A DNA stretch of 64,000 nt, from assembly GCF_002979915.1 (NCBI RefSeq), contig NZ_PCQA01000007.1, positions 124,001-188,000 of the forward strand. The letters are read 5' to 3'. Of the stretch, positions 26,774-36,296 are shown piece by piece. Under the pieces are notes generated by a model that had not been told where the DNA came from, made no database searches, and worked only from the letters and a program-made list of their open reading frames with translations. The stretch is from Arthrobacter sp. MYb213. GTDB taxonomy: Bacteria > Actinomycetota > Actinomycetes > Actinomycetales > Micrococcaceae. Position 1 is the stretch's first letter, and each line of letters opens with the position of its first letter. A program made the position numbers and the translations under genes.

Positions 26774-28291
26774 CTAGACGCGAATGCGTGGGTCGAGCAT
26801 GGCGTAGACAATGTCTGCCAGCAGGTTGAAAATGATCGCTGCGGTACCGGTGACCAAGAAGAAGGCCATGACCGGGTTAGCGTCCACATGGTCCAGGCCG
26901 GTGGCGAACATTTCGCCCATGCCCTTCCAACCGAAGACGCGCTCGGTAATCACCGCACCACCGATGAGCCCGGCGAAGTCGAAGGCCGCGATGGTGGCGA
27001 TAGGGATCATCGCGTTGCGGAATGCGTGACGGAAAATCACTGTACGTTCGCTTAGCCCCTTCGAGCGGGCGGTACGAATGTAATCCTGCTGCTGAACTTC
27101 AAGCATTGAGGAGCGGGTGTAGCGCGAGTAGCTTGCCAGCGAAATGATTGCCAACAAAATGGTGGGCAACAGCAATTGGGTGGCGTTATCCAAGAAGTGA
27201 TCCCAGTAACCGCCCTCAAAGTTTGCGGTCGAGGAACCAATGGTGGAAATTGGGCGACCCTTGTTGTCCAAGAAGCCTGGCCAAGCACGGAATATGTGGT
27301 CGATAACGGTCAGTGCCGCACCGACAAAACCTGTCACCATGGCTACGCTGGCTGCGTTCTTACGAAGTCGTCCACCCATAAGGCGTCCAACCAGGGCCGG
27401 AATCGCTACGGCGAGGATCAATCCACCCAAAAGGATCCAGGTGTTCGGTTCGGACATCAGGTAGAAGGTCGCGTAGTAGGCGGCAAGTACGAGCACCACG
27501 GTGATCAGTGCCGGATAAAGTACGCGTTTTTCTTTCAGGCCAGCTGTCATCGCGGTGCCAGAAAGTGCCACCAGCAAGGTCAGGACGACCACGATTGCTG
27601 GGCCCATTTGCGGGAACCGGTAGAAGTTCAGCCAGAGTGAGTATTGCAGTACCAGTGGCACAAAGATCGCTACAGCGACGAAGGTCAGCGCACGGCGTTT
27701 GAGCGAGCCGCCTAAGAACATCTGCATAATCAGGCCCAGGACTATGCCGATGAGTATTGAAGTACCCACGGATATGTCTGGCGAGGCTATCCAGTCGTTA
27801 AATCCAATGGCCAGGTATTCCTTCAGCAATACCGCTGCCCAGAAGACTGGAAGGGAGAAGAAGAGGAAGGTCAGGAAGGTGACGAGGTAGTCAAGTCCGG
27901 AGTATTGACGCACCGCGGTGAGCACACCGATGGCGATACCGAGGATTGCGGCGATCACCGTGGCGATGAGCACTAGGCGCAAGGTCGAGGCGGCAGCGTT
28001 GGCGAGCAGCCCGGAGACTTCCACGCCGTTGATATTACGACCTAGGTCGCACTGTCCAACAAAGCACTTGGAAACGCCGGTCAGCCAGTCCCAGTAGCGA
28101 AGGTACCAGGGCTGGTCTAGCTCCATGTAATCGATACGTTGTGCCATCAGGTATTCGCGGTTATCTGCGTTACTTTCACGCAGGTCTTTCAGCGGGTCAC
28201 CCGAATTAATGACCAGGATGTACAGCAGCAACGAGGCCGCAAAAAGCACACCGATGGCCGATCCAAGTCGTTTGGCGATGAATTTCAACAC
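26774..28291 (-). CDS. peptide ABC transporter permease (DppB type), enlarged
   Basis: 505 residues, about 190 more than the usual DppB. Typical start LKFIAKRLGSAIGVLFAASLLLYILVI and typical end with EAA loop QQDYIRTARSKGLSERTVIFRHAFRNAMIPI and AMLDPRIRV. The excess lies between about residues 185 and 350 and adds several hydrophobic segments plus a soluble loop. Start is GTG at 28291. The enlarged form occurs in some actinobacterial systems, and the extra segments have no assigned role. Confidence 0.92.
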   Translation of the reverse strand: MLKFIAKRLGSAIGVLFAASLLLYILVINSGDPLKDLRESNADNREYLMAQRIDYMELDQPWYLRYWDWLTGVSKCFVGQCDLGRNINGVEVSGLLANAAASTLRLVLIATVIAAILGIAIGVLTAVRQYSGLDYLVTFLTFLFFSLPVFWAAVLLKEYLAIGFNDWIASPDISVGTSILIGIVLGLIMQMFLGGSLKRRALTFVAVAIFVPLVLQYSLWLNFYRFPQMGPAIVVVLTLLVALSGTAMTAGLKEKRVLYPALITVVLVLAAYYATFYLMSEPNTWILLGGLILAVAIPALVGRLMGGRLRKNAASVAMVTGFVGAALTVIDHIFRAWPGFLDNKGRPISTIGSSTANFEGGYWDHFLDNATQLLLPTILLAIISLASYSRYTRSSMLEVQQQDYIRTARSKGLSERTVIFRHAFRNAMIPIATIAAFDFAGLIGGAVITERVFGWKGMGEMFATGLDHVDANPVMAFFLVTGTAAIIFNLLADIVYAMLDPRIRV

Positions 28292-28383
28292 GGCGTTTTT
28301 GTCCTACTTTCGTTTCTCACCGGACGATTCGTTCACCTGGGGTGGTGGTGATATCGAATCAATGTGGGGATGTGGTGGACACA

Positions 28384-28415
28384 CTGCGGGGCCCGACGGT
28401 TCATCGGGCCCCGCA
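28384..28415 (-). terminator. intercistronic hairpin after the substrate-binding protein gene
   Basis: Perfect 13-bp GC-rich stem (28384-28396 with 28403-28415) between the binding protein gene and the permease genes. It probably attenuates read-through or protects the binding-protein mRNA, giving more binding protein than transporter. Confidence 0.7.
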
Positions 28416-28456
28416 GTCGTTCACTCACGGTGATTGAGCTCAGTGCCTAGAGGCAA

Positions 28457-30259
28457 TTACTCTGCACGTACCCACTGTTCGGCGTTCCAGACGATTCCGT
28501 TCTGCGTCGCGGTGTGGCGGACATTCTGGATATCTGAACCCGAGGCACTCAGCCCTGGGTGGGCAAATACTGGGATGCCGTACAGGTCATCCCACAGGAG
28601 CTTCTCAATCTTCTTGATCTGCTCCTGGTGTACCGCTGGGTCCAGTGAACTTGCCAAGGTCTTCCACTCTGCGTCAACCTCCTTGTTGGAGTACTGGCCG
28701 TAGTTCTGTGGCTTACCGGTGGCGTAGATGTTCTGGCCCGAAGAGATCTGGCCCGAACCTGCCCAAGCGAACAGTGCTACGTCGTAGTCACCGCGTTCCT
28801 GGGTTCCGCCTGGTGCGAAGAACTTTGGATCTCCAGCGTCTTCGACCTTGAAGCCGGCTTCATCACACGAAGACTTGATGGCAGCAACTTCGTTGGTGCG
28901 ACGCTCGTTTGGAGCGGAGTAACCAATGCGCACCTTGGTGCCCACTGCATCCTCGGCTTCGAGGATCTTCTTTGCGCCTTCGAGGTCAACCTGATCGTAG
29001 CGTCCGTCATAGGAAGCTGAGACAACATCTTCGTAGTTGTCCTGGAATGGGAATACTTCGCGAGCATTCATGACCACTGCTTCTGGGTTCAGAGGCTTGA
29101 CCAAGTTGTCGACGATGTTCTGACGTGGAACACACATGGCAAACGCCTTGCGCAGTTCCAAGTTCTTGAAAGCATTCTTTCCACGGAAGTTGAAGTCCAA
29201 GTGCTCCCAGGTCAAAGTGTCACCCTGTTGGATGGCTACCTGATCGCCAAGTGCTTCAAGCTGAGCCAAGGTATCAACCGTTGGCTGTGGGCCAATGACG
29301 TCGATATCCTTGTTCTGCAGTGCCTGAACCATGGCAGCATCTTCAACGAAGCGGAAGTTCAGCTGCTTGGTAGCAGCTGGGGTACCGTAGTAGTTCTCAT
29401 TTGCTACGATGGTCACCGATTCGCCGGCCTTCCAAGATCCGAGCTTGTATGGCCCGGAAACTGGCATGATTTCTTCCTTTGGAAGGGTGCCAGGGTTGGT
29501 GTTCCAGCCTTCGTTCCAGAACTTGGCGGCCTTCTTGAGCTTGTCTGATTCACCTGCGAGGATGGCGTTAGCCAGCTCTTCGGTGCTCATGCCAGCTTCC
29601 TTAGCTACCACGTGTGCTGGATGAAGTAGCCAAGACTGCAGAGCCCAGTCGGGATCCGGAGCCGAGAATTCAACGGTGAATTCCTTGCCAGCGATGTCGC
29701 CCTGTGGGCCCTTTGGCACGGTGTCGCCTAGGTCAACGGAGACCGAGTTGAACAGTGGCTTTTCCTTGGAACCTTCGTTGAGGTTCAAGTTCTGTACACC
29801 CCAGGCCAAGACCGAGTCGGCCACCGTGATAGGCGTACCATCTGACCACTTAGCGTTTTCGTTGATGGTGTACTTCACGGTCAGTGGATCGTCGCTTATT
29901 TTCTCGTAAGAGCCGAGGTCCTCATTCGGATAGAGGGCTCCATCGGTACCGGTGTAAGTGAAACCTGCGAACATGCGGTCCGTGATTGCGGAGTTGTAGG
30001 TCGAGTAAGTGTTCGGGGTGAATCCGTTGTAGCTGATGAACTCTGGTGCGCCCACCGAGACTGCAATGGTGTCATCCTTGGTGGTGATGTCACCGAGGTC
30101 TGCGAGACCACTGTTGGTTAGTTCAGCTGAACCGTTCCCGCTGGTGTTGCCCGACTCCGAAGCCTTCGGATCGGTGCCGCTGCCGCCTGGTGCACATGCC
30201 GACAGGGCCAAAGCCATTGCAGCACCTACTACTACTGCCTTCGAAACACGTTGGAATCG
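28457..30259 (-). CDS. peptide ABC transporter substrate-binding lipoprotein (family 5)
   Basis: 600 residues from the ATG at 30259, which has a perfect AGGAGG four bases ahead. Lipoprotein signal with lipobox LSAC (about residue 22), followed by a Gly/Ser/Asn linker. SBP_bac_5 pattern: KYTINENAKWSDGTPITVADSVLAW, PQPTVDTLAQLEAL, LELRKAFAMCVPRQNIVDNL. It captures oligopeptides or related solutes outside the membrane and hands them to the permeases encoded downstream. First gene of the operon. Confidence 0.94.
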   Translation of the reverse strand, partial: RFQRVSKAVVVGAAMALALSACAPGGSGTDPKASESGNTSGNGSAELTNSGLADLGDITTKDDTIAVSVGAPEFISYNGFTPNTYSTYNSAITDRMFAGFTYTGTDGALYPNEDLGSYEKISDDPLTVKYTINENAKWSDGTPITVADSVLAWGVQNLNLNEGSKEKPLFNSVSVDLGDTVPKGPQGDIAGKEFTVEFSAPDPDWALQSWLLHPAHVVAKEAGMSTEELANAILAGESDKLKKAAKFWNEGWNTNPGTLPKEEIMPVSGPYKLGSWKAGESVTIVANENYYGTPAATKQLNFRFVEDAAMVQALQNKDIDVIGPQPTVDTLAQLEALGDQVAIQQGDTLTWEHLDFNFRGKNAFKNLELRKAFAMCVPRQNIVDNLVKPLNPEAVVMNAREVFPFQDNYEDVVSASYDGRYDQVDLEGAKKILEAEDAVGTKVRIGYSAPNERRTNEVAAIKSSCDEAGFKVEDAGDPKFFAPGGTQERGDYDVALFAWAGSGQISSGQNIYATGKPQNYGQYSNKEVDAEWKTLASSLDPAVHQEQIKKIEKLLWDDLYGIPVFAHPGLSASGSDIQNVRHTATQNGIVWNAEQWVRAE

Positions 30260-30627
30260 CATTTCGCCTCCTTGAGAATATGAAAGATACGAGTTCGGAA
30301 CCATGAGGTTCACTGTGGAACACATCACACGATGGAACCATTGAGCAATAGACTAACTGGATTTTGCCATCTTGGATATAGAAAGATGCGCTTCATATCT
30401 CCGAAGAGCGCCGCCCAAAGCGTCGGGTCACGATCGCTATGTTACTAACAAGTTACGAGACGCGACTCACATCCGCGAGATTTCAAGGGTTTCTTTCACA
30501 TTGGGTTTTTTCAATCAGAAACGGCGGTTGGCCCCTTCGTCCGCCAAACTCTTTTATAACGTTTTTGCAACATTTATTTCAGATCAGAAAAAACTGAAAC
30601 ATTTCTTGAATAAGTCACTTTTTAACG
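30260..30627. other. 368-bp intergenic region before the first peptide ABC operon
   Basis: Holds the promoter of the binding-protein gene on the minus strand. A 92-codon plus-strand frame (30372-30650) has no family likeness and runs into a hairpin, so I do not call it. AT-rich around 30500-30620. Confidence 0.4.
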
Positions 30628-30670
30628 AACTCAGGGCAGTGACTCTATGAAGAAATCACTGCCCTGAGTT
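30628..30670 (-). terminator. hairpin after the second peptide ABC operon
   Basis: Perfect 15-bp stem (30628-30642 with 30656-30670), 22 bases past the stop of the ATPase gene. No T-run on the minus strand, so assigned by position. Confidence 0.65.
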
Positions 30671-30692
30671 GGCGGCCAAAGCCGTGGAATAC

Positions 30693-32336
30693 TTAAATTA
30701 AGCTGGCACCTGGGATGGCCGACAGCAAGTTTCGCGTGTAATCGCTCTTCGCATTATCGAAAATCTCATCCACCGTTCCCTGCTCAACAAGCTGCCCATG
30801 CTCCATCACACAGACGTTGTCTGCGATCTGACGCACCACAGCCAAGTCGTGGGTGATGAACAGGTAGGTTAGCCCCAGTTCACGCTGAAGCTCATCGAGC
30901 AGCTCCAGCACCTGGGCTTGAACCAACACGTCCAACGCCGAGACAGCCTCATCACAGACGATCATCTCTGGCTGCAGGGCCAAGGCTCGCGCGATGGCAA
31001 TACGCTGTCGTTGACCGCCGGAGAGTTCGTTCGGGAATCGGTGCATGGTCGAGGCCGGCATGGATACCTGATCCAGCAGTTCCTTGACCTTCTTCTCCCT
31101 CGAAGCCTGATTGCCAATACCGTGGATACGCAGTGGCTCCTCGATAGTGCGGTAAATCGAGTACATCGGATCCAACGAACCGTAAGGGTCCTGGAAGATA
31201 GGTTGCACACGACGTCGGTACTTAAACAGTTCACGTTCGCTGAGCTTGCCAATAGCTTGCCCGTCGAAGACGATGTCTCCGGAAGTTGCATCCAGCAGGT
31301 TCAGCACCATTTGGGCAATAGTCGACTTGCCCGAACCTGACTCACCGACCACTGCGGTTGTCGTGCCCTTGGGAATCTCGAAGGAGACCTTGTCCACCGC
31401 GGTGAACTTATCCTTACGTCCGAAGCCCTTACGGATGTCGAAGACCTTCGTCAGATTTGAGACTTTCAACAGTGGTTCGGACTTTTCCGCCACTACTTCG
31501 TCCACTGCCATCTCATGCTTATCACCACGCTGCGCGGCCAACGACGGCGCAGAGTTGATCAGTCGCTTAGTGTATGGGTGCTGCGGGTTGCGCAACAGTT
31601 CCAACGCTGGACCAGATTCAACAACCTGCCCCTTGTACATCACGATGACCTTCTCGGCGCGTTCTGCTGCCAACCCCAAATCGTGGGTGATCAGCAGGAC
31701 GGCGGTACCCAGTTCGCTGGTCATAGTGTCCAAGTGATCCAAGATCTGCTGCTGCACCGTCACGTCCAACGCGCTGGTGGGCTCGTCAGCGATCAGCAGG
31801 CGTGGACGACAGGCCAAACCGATAGCAATCAGCGCACGCTGTCGCATACCGCCAGAGAACTCGTGCGGGTACTGATTCATACGAGTTTCTGGTTCAGGCA
31901 GGCCCGCATCCGCCAAGACCTGCGCTACGCGCTGCTTGGGATTATTTCCAGCCAGTCCATTGGCTTTCAAAGTCTCTTTGACCTGAAAACCAATTTTCCA
32001 CACAGGATTTAAGTTGCTCATCGGATCCTGTGGGACCATGCCGATGTGGTTACCGCGCAACTCAACGAACCGCTTTTCGCTGGCTTTGGAAATATCCTCG
32101 CCATCAAAAAGAATCTGGCCAGCTGAGACTTCGCCGTTACTTGGAAGTAGACCGATGGCCGCCAGTGCGGTGGTGGATTTACCCGAGCCGGACTCCCCCA
32201 CGATGGCCACAGTCTCGCCGGGCATCACCGTCAAGTTGGCGTTGCGCACGGCGTTGACCGGACCATCTGGCGTACTGAAGGTGATAGCCAAGTCTTTGAT
32301 TTCTAGCAGGGGCTTGGGTTCTGAATTCTGCACCAC
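30693..32336 (-). CDS. peptide ABC transporter, fused double ATP-binding protein (second system)
   Basis: 547 residues, two ABC cassettes: Walker A GESGSGKST in each half, signatures SGGMRQRALIAIGLA and SGGQRQRIAIARALA, Walker B LLIADEPTSALD and MIVCDEAVSALD (the second with A in place of P/T, still with the catalytic-type acidic pair). Paralogue of the ATPase at 23992-25668, sharing the two-domain fusion. GTG start at 32336 immediately after the permease stop, so translationally coupled. Confidence 0.95.
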   Translation of the reverse strand: MVQNSEPKPLLEIKDLAITFSTPDGPVNAVRNANLTVMPGETVAIVGESGSGKSTTALAAIGLLPSNGEVSAGQILFDGEDISKASEKRFVELRGNHIGMVPQDPMSNLNPVWKIGFQVKETLKANGLAGNNPKQRVAQVLADAGLPEPETRMNQYPHEFSGGMRQRALIAIGLACRPRLLIADEPTSALDVTVQQQILDHLDTMTSELGTAVLLITHDLGLAAERAEKVIVMYKGQVVESGPALELLRNPQHPYTKRLINSAPSLAAQRGDKHEMAVDEVVAEKSEPLLKVSNLTKVFDIRKGFGRKDKFTAVDKVSFEIPKGTTTAVVGESGSGKSTIAQMVLNLLDATSGDIVFDGQAIGKLSERELFKYRRRVQPIFQDPYGSLDPMYSIYRTIEEPLRIHGIGNQASREKKVKELLDQVSMPASTMHRFPNELSGGQRQRIAIARALALQPEMIVCDEAVSALDVLVQAQVLELLDELQRELGLTYLFITHDLAVVRQIADNVCVMEHGQLVEQGTVDEIFDNAKSDYTRNLLSAIPGASLI

Positions 32337-32338
32337 AG

Positions 32339-33352
32339 TTAGTTCCCCTTTCGAGACTTAGGATCCAGTGCATCACGCACTGCATCGCCGAGCATGATGA
32401 AGCTCAAGACGGTGACGGACAAGAACAACGCAGGCCACATCAACATCATCGGGTTATTACGTAACTGAGACTGAGCCGAAGAGATATCGTTACCCCAGCT
32501 CATTACCTCAAATGGAAGTCCAAGACCAAGGAAGGACAGCGTCGCCTCGGCGACAATGTACACACCAAGGTTTACGGTAGCGACCACGATCACCGGTGCC
32601 ATAGCATTAGGGATCACGTGCTTGACCAATGATTTGCCACGCGATAGTCCCAAAGCACGTGAGGCTTTAACGAAGTCCGCGTTGCGCGCTTCGAGCACCG
32701 CACCACGGGTAATGCGAGCGACCTGCGGCCAACCGAAAATGGAGAGAGTGACAATAACGGTCCATACGCTCTTGTTGTCGCGGAATGCGGGTAGCTGCAT
32801 CACGATGATGGCACCGAGCACCATTGGAAGTGCGAAGAAGATGTCACCCAGACGAGCGAGGATCGTATCCAACCAGCCGCCGTAGAATCCTGCGAGGGCG
32901 CCGATGGTGCCACCGAGCAGAACCACAAAGAGTGTAGTGAAAATACCGACCATCAGCGAGGCGCGGGTTCCGTGGATGGCGCGTGCATAGACGTCGCAAC
33001 CTTGGAAGTTATAACCCATCGGGTGGCCGGCGCTTGCTCCTTCATTAGAGAATTGCAGGTCACAGAATCGCGGGTCAACCGCGGAGAATACTCCAGGGAT
33101 TGCCGCAATAGCGATCACCAAAATGATCAATAGCGCCGAAATAATGAACAGCGGACGCTTGCGTAGTGAGCGCCAAGCTTCTGCCCACATGGATAGTGGC
33201 TTACCGGTTTCCTTGACCGCATCGACGCCGTGCAACGGCGTCTCATCAAGTGGTGCAACGAAGTGGGGAATAGCGTATTTAGAAACTTTTCCGGCACGGA
33301 TCTTGCTGATAGGCAATCCGGCCTCAGGATTTTGATTCTGGTTCTCAGGCAT
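32339..33352 (-). CDS. peptide ABC transporter permease (DppC type, second system)
   Basis: 337 residues from the ATG at 33352 (AAGGA ahead), overlapping the end of the preceding permease gene by eight bases. Hydrophilic N-terminus to about residue 75, first helix, a periplasmic loop with two cysteines (CDLQFSNEGASAGHPMGYNFQGC), then the permease core with EAA loop NADFVKASRALGLSRGKSLVKHVIPNAMAPV and end MLGDAVRDALDP. Imports peptides with its partners. Confidence 0.94.
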   Translation of the reverse strand: MPENQNQNPEAGLPISKIRAGKVSKYAIPHFVAPLDETPLHGVDAVKETGKPLSMWAEAWRSLRKRPLFIISALLIILVIAIAAIPGVFSAVDPRFCDLQFSNEGASAGHPMGYNFQGCDVYARAIHGTRASLMVGIFTTLFVVLLGGTIGALAGFYGGWLDTILARLGDIFFALPMVLGAIIVMQLPAFRDNKSVWTVIVTLSIFGWPQVARITRGAVLEARNADFVKASRALGLSRGKSLVKHVIPNAMAPVIVVATVNLGVYIVAEATLSFLGLGLPFEVMSWGNDISSAQSQLRNNPMMLMWPALFLSVTVLSFIMLGDAVRDALDPKSRKGN

Positions 33353-34271
33353 ATCGGATCCTTGGGTCAAGCAGGGCGTAAAGCATGTCTACGATGAGGT
33401 TAGCGAGCACGAAGACGATCACGAGCACACCGACAACCGCGACAACCGTGGGGGTTTCACCCTTGAGGATTGCGCGGTACAGCAGGTTACCGACTCCGGG
33501 AACGTTGAAAATACCCTCGGTCACAATTGCGCCACCCATAAGCGATCCCAAGTCGGCACCGAGGAAGGTCACCACTGGGATGAGCGAGTTTCGCAGAATG
33601 TGTACGTTAATAACACGACCGCGACTTAGCCCCTTGGCTGTTGCGGTGCGGACGTAATCCGCCTGTTTGTTCTCGATAATCGAGGTACGGGTCAGACGCA
33701 AGACGTAGGCAAAGGAGACAAGACCAAGCACGACTGCAGGGAGAATGAGTTCGCCCCAGCCGGCTCCACCAGACACCGTAGGTTTAGCCCATTCGAGCTT
33801 AACTCCGACGACAAACTGCAGCACAAAGCCCAGTACGAAGGTAGGAACTGCGATCACAATCAGCGAAAGGATCAGCACGGTGGAGTCAAAGGCTTTGCCT
33901 TTACGCATGCCGGCGATTACACCGAAGAAGATACCGAAGACTGCTTCGATGGCCAACGCCATCACTGCTAGTCGTGCAGTAACTGGGAAGGCACGAGCCA
34001 AGAGGTCACGGACTTCCTGTCCGGAGAAGGACATACCCAAATCTAGGGTAACCAAGTTCTTCAGATACAAACCATATTGAACCCAGAATGGCTGGTCTAG
34101 GTTGTACTGGGCACGCAGCGCAGATTCGACGGCAGGCGTCATTGGCTTACCGCCAGAAAGTGCGGAGATTGGGTCTCCAGGGGTCGCGAAGACCAAAAAG
34201 TATACGAGCAGTGTGGCACCGATAAACACCGGAATCAGCTGCAAGAATCGTTTGAGCGTAAAAGCTAGCAT
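33345..34271 (-). CDS. peptide ABC transporter permease (DppB type, second system)
   Basis: 308 residues, normal DppB length: start LAFTLKRFLQLIPVFIGATLLVYFLVFATPGDP, EAA loop QADYVRTATAKGLSRGRVINVHILRNSLIPV, end YALLDPRIRYA. The normal size contrasts with the 505-residue counterpart in the neighbouring operon, so the two operons are not a recent duplication. Confidence 0.94.
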   Translation of the reverse strand: MLAFTLKRFLQLIPVFIGATLLVYFLVFATPGDPISALSGGKPMTPAVESALRAQYNLDQPFWVQYGLYLKNLVTLDLGMSFSGQEVRDLLARAFPVTARLAVMALAIEAVFGIFFGVIAGMRKGKAFDSTVLILSLIVIAVPTFVLGFVLQFVVGVKLEWAKPTVSGGAGWGELILPAVVLGLVSFAYVLRLTRTSIIENKQADYVRTATAKGLSRGRVINVHILRNSLIPVVTFLGADLGSLMGGAIVTEGIFNVPGVGNLLYRAILKGETPTVVAVVGVLVIVFVLANLIVDMLYALLDPRIRYA

Positions 34272-34378
34272 GTGTGCGTCTCACCTCGAGACGTTGCAAG
34301 GCACGTGGCCATTTTTATTTCCTCTTTCCGTCGGCACAAACCAGACGTTCAGATAGAGAGGGAGGACTGACACGCCAA

Positions 34379-34408
34379 AGGGAGACCCTGATGTTGCCGG
34401 GTCTCCCT
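34379..34408 (-). terminator. intercistronic hairpin after the second binding-protein gene
   Basis: Perfect 10-bp stem AGGGAGACCC with GGGTCTCCCT (34379-34388, 34399-34408), in the same position as the hairpin of the first operon; probably differential-expression element. Confidence 0.65.
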
Positions 34409-34458
34409 GAGACGTTTTCAACTGAGTCGGACCTAACTAGGCGACTTAGCTAGTGAAT

Positions 34459-36099
34459 CTATTTGCCGGTGATGGCGTTGTAGATTGGAACACCGTTCCA
34501 ACCGAACTCGACGTTTGAAACGTTCTCGCTCCAACCGCCCTGGACTGCCTGGTACCACAGTGGGATAGCTGGCAAATCCTTGAAGAGGATCTCTTGCGAC
34601 TCGTTGAAGATCTTTGCGCCCTCGGCCGGATCGGTTGCGGCGAGACCTTCCTTGAGCTTGTTGTCGAAGTCCTTGTTCGAGTAATCGCCATCGTTGGAAC
34701 CTGCACCGGTGCCGTAGAGCGCACCGAGGAAGTTGTACATCGATGGGTAGTCTGCCTGCCAACCGGAGCGGTGCGCGCCGGTCATCTTCTTCTTGGTAAC
34801 GTCATCGCGCAACGCCTTGAAGGAGGTGTAAGGCTTAGCTACAGCGTTGATACCCAAGGTGTTCTTGACCTGGTTAGCTACAGCTTCAACGAATTCCTTA
34901 TTACCGGCGCCGTCAACGTTGTAACCGATGGAGAACTCTTCTGAGTCACCCCAGCTTTCAATGGCGTTGGCTTCATCCCACAGCTTCTTGGCTGCATCGG
35001 CATCGAAGTCGAGAACTTCGCTACCTGGAATGTCGGCGTTGTAGCCTTCAAGCACAGGTGCGGTGAATTCCTCGGCCTTAACCTTGCCACCGAAGTAGAC
35101 CTTGTCGATGATCTGCTGACGGTCAATGGAGCGTGAGATCGCTGCACGACGCAGGTTACCTTCTTCGCCCTGCTTGAAGTGATCCAAGTAGCCGGAGATG
35201 GTGATGGTTGCGTTACCAGCATATGGAGCGTTGACCGAACGGTCACCCAGATCGGACTCGTAGTTGGCCAGTGCCGATGGTGGGATCTGGTCCAGTACGT
35301 CCAAGTTGCCAGCCATGATGTCCTGGTAGGCGGACTCCGTGGACTGGTAAACTTTGAAGTCGATACCGCCGTTGGCGGCCTTACGTGGTCCTTCGTAGGA
35401 CTCGTTAACTTCAAGCTTCAGGTTGACGTCGTGGTTCCACTCGGTCAACTTGTATGGGCCGTTGCTGACAGGTGCTTCGCCGTATGCCTTTGGATCCTTG
35501 AAGGCTGCTTCGGGAAGAGGCATGAAGGCGGTGTAACCAAGACGCAGCGGGAAGTCAGACTCCGGCTGGCTCAGTTCAACGGTGAAGGTATTGTCATCGA
35601 CAATCTTCAACCCTTCCATCTTCTCGGTCTTCGCATTCTCGGCGCTTACTTCTTTGTAACCCTTGATGGATTCGAAGAAGTAGGAGTTTAGCTGTGCGTT
35701 CTTAGCGGCTGCACCGAAGTTCCAGGCATCTACGAAGGAAGCAGCAGTGACTGGAGAGCCATCGGAGAAGGTGTGACCTGGAGCGAGCTTGATGGTGTAG
35801 TTCTGGGAATCTTTTGTATCAATCGATTCCGCGATCTCGTTGACAGGCTTGCCCTTAGCGTCATAGCTGACCAGACCGGTGAAGATCATATCCATCACAC
35901 GGCCGCCACCTACTTCGTTGGTGTTTGCCGGCAATAGGCCGTTCTGTGGTTCGGTGGTGTTAGCGGTGATGACCTTGGTGGCATCTCCCTCGGAACCACC
36001 GTTGGCAGATTCCTCCGGCGTCCCTCCGCCACAGGCGGTAAGGGTCAATGCCAAGGCAGCGGACAAAACCAGCGCCTTCGATGCGTGCGAGTATCGCAT
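34459..36099 (-). CDS. peptide ABC transporter substrate-binding lipoprotein (second system)
   Basis: 546 residues from the ATG at 36099, preceded by GAGGAG. Signal MRYSHASKALVLSAALALTLTAC with lipobox LTAC, then Gly-rich linker. SBP_bac_5 features: VSYDAKGKPVNEIAESI, APGHTFSDGSPVTAASFVDAW, LRRAAISRSIDRQQII and the C-terminal WYQAVQGGWSENV. It resembles OppA/DppA-type binders for oligopeptides. First gene of the second operon. Confidence 0.94.
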   Translation of the reverse strand: MRYSHASKALVLSAALALTLTACGGGTPEESANGGSEGDATKVITANTTEPQNGLLPANTNEVGGGRVMDMIFTGLVSYDAKGKPVNEIAESIDTKDSQNYTIKLAPGHTFSDGSPVTAASFVDAWNFGAAAKNAQLNSYFFESIKGYKEVSAENAKTEKMEGLKIVDDNTFTVELSQPESDFPLRLGYTAFMPLPEAAFKDPKAYGEAPVSNGPYKLTEWNHDVNLKLEVNESYEGPRKAANGGIDFKVYQSTESAYQDIMAGNLDVLDQIPPSALANYESDLGDRSVNAPYAGNATITISGYLDHFKQGEEGNLRRAAISRSIDRQQIIDKVYFGGKVKAEEFTAPVLEGYNADIPGSEVLDFDADAAKKLWDEANAIESWGDSEEFSIGYNVDGAGNKEFVEAVANQVKNTLGINAVAKPYTSFKALRDDVTKKKMTGAHRSGWQADYPSMYNFLGALYGTGAGSNDGDYSNKDFDNKLKEGLAATDPAEGAKIFNESQEILFKDLPAIPLWYQAVQGGWSENVSNVEFGWNGVPIYNAITGK

Positions 36100-36296
36100 C
36101 CTTCTTCTCCTCAAAAGTTCGTTGCTGCTTCTGCAATTCACAGATGCCGTGTACCTCAAAAGTGAGCTATAGCACGTAGTGAACGAGATTACATCAAATA
36201 TTGCGAAACAACCAATGAATAAATATGAAAGTAGTGCTTGAGGCTGATCTGATCAACCTAATATGTTAATTATCAACAAATGAAGAATGCATAGGG

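Noticed and set aside
30372-30650. 92-codon plus-strand frame between the ABC operons
   Set aside because: No family likeness, biased composition, runs into a hairpin, opposite to both operons.
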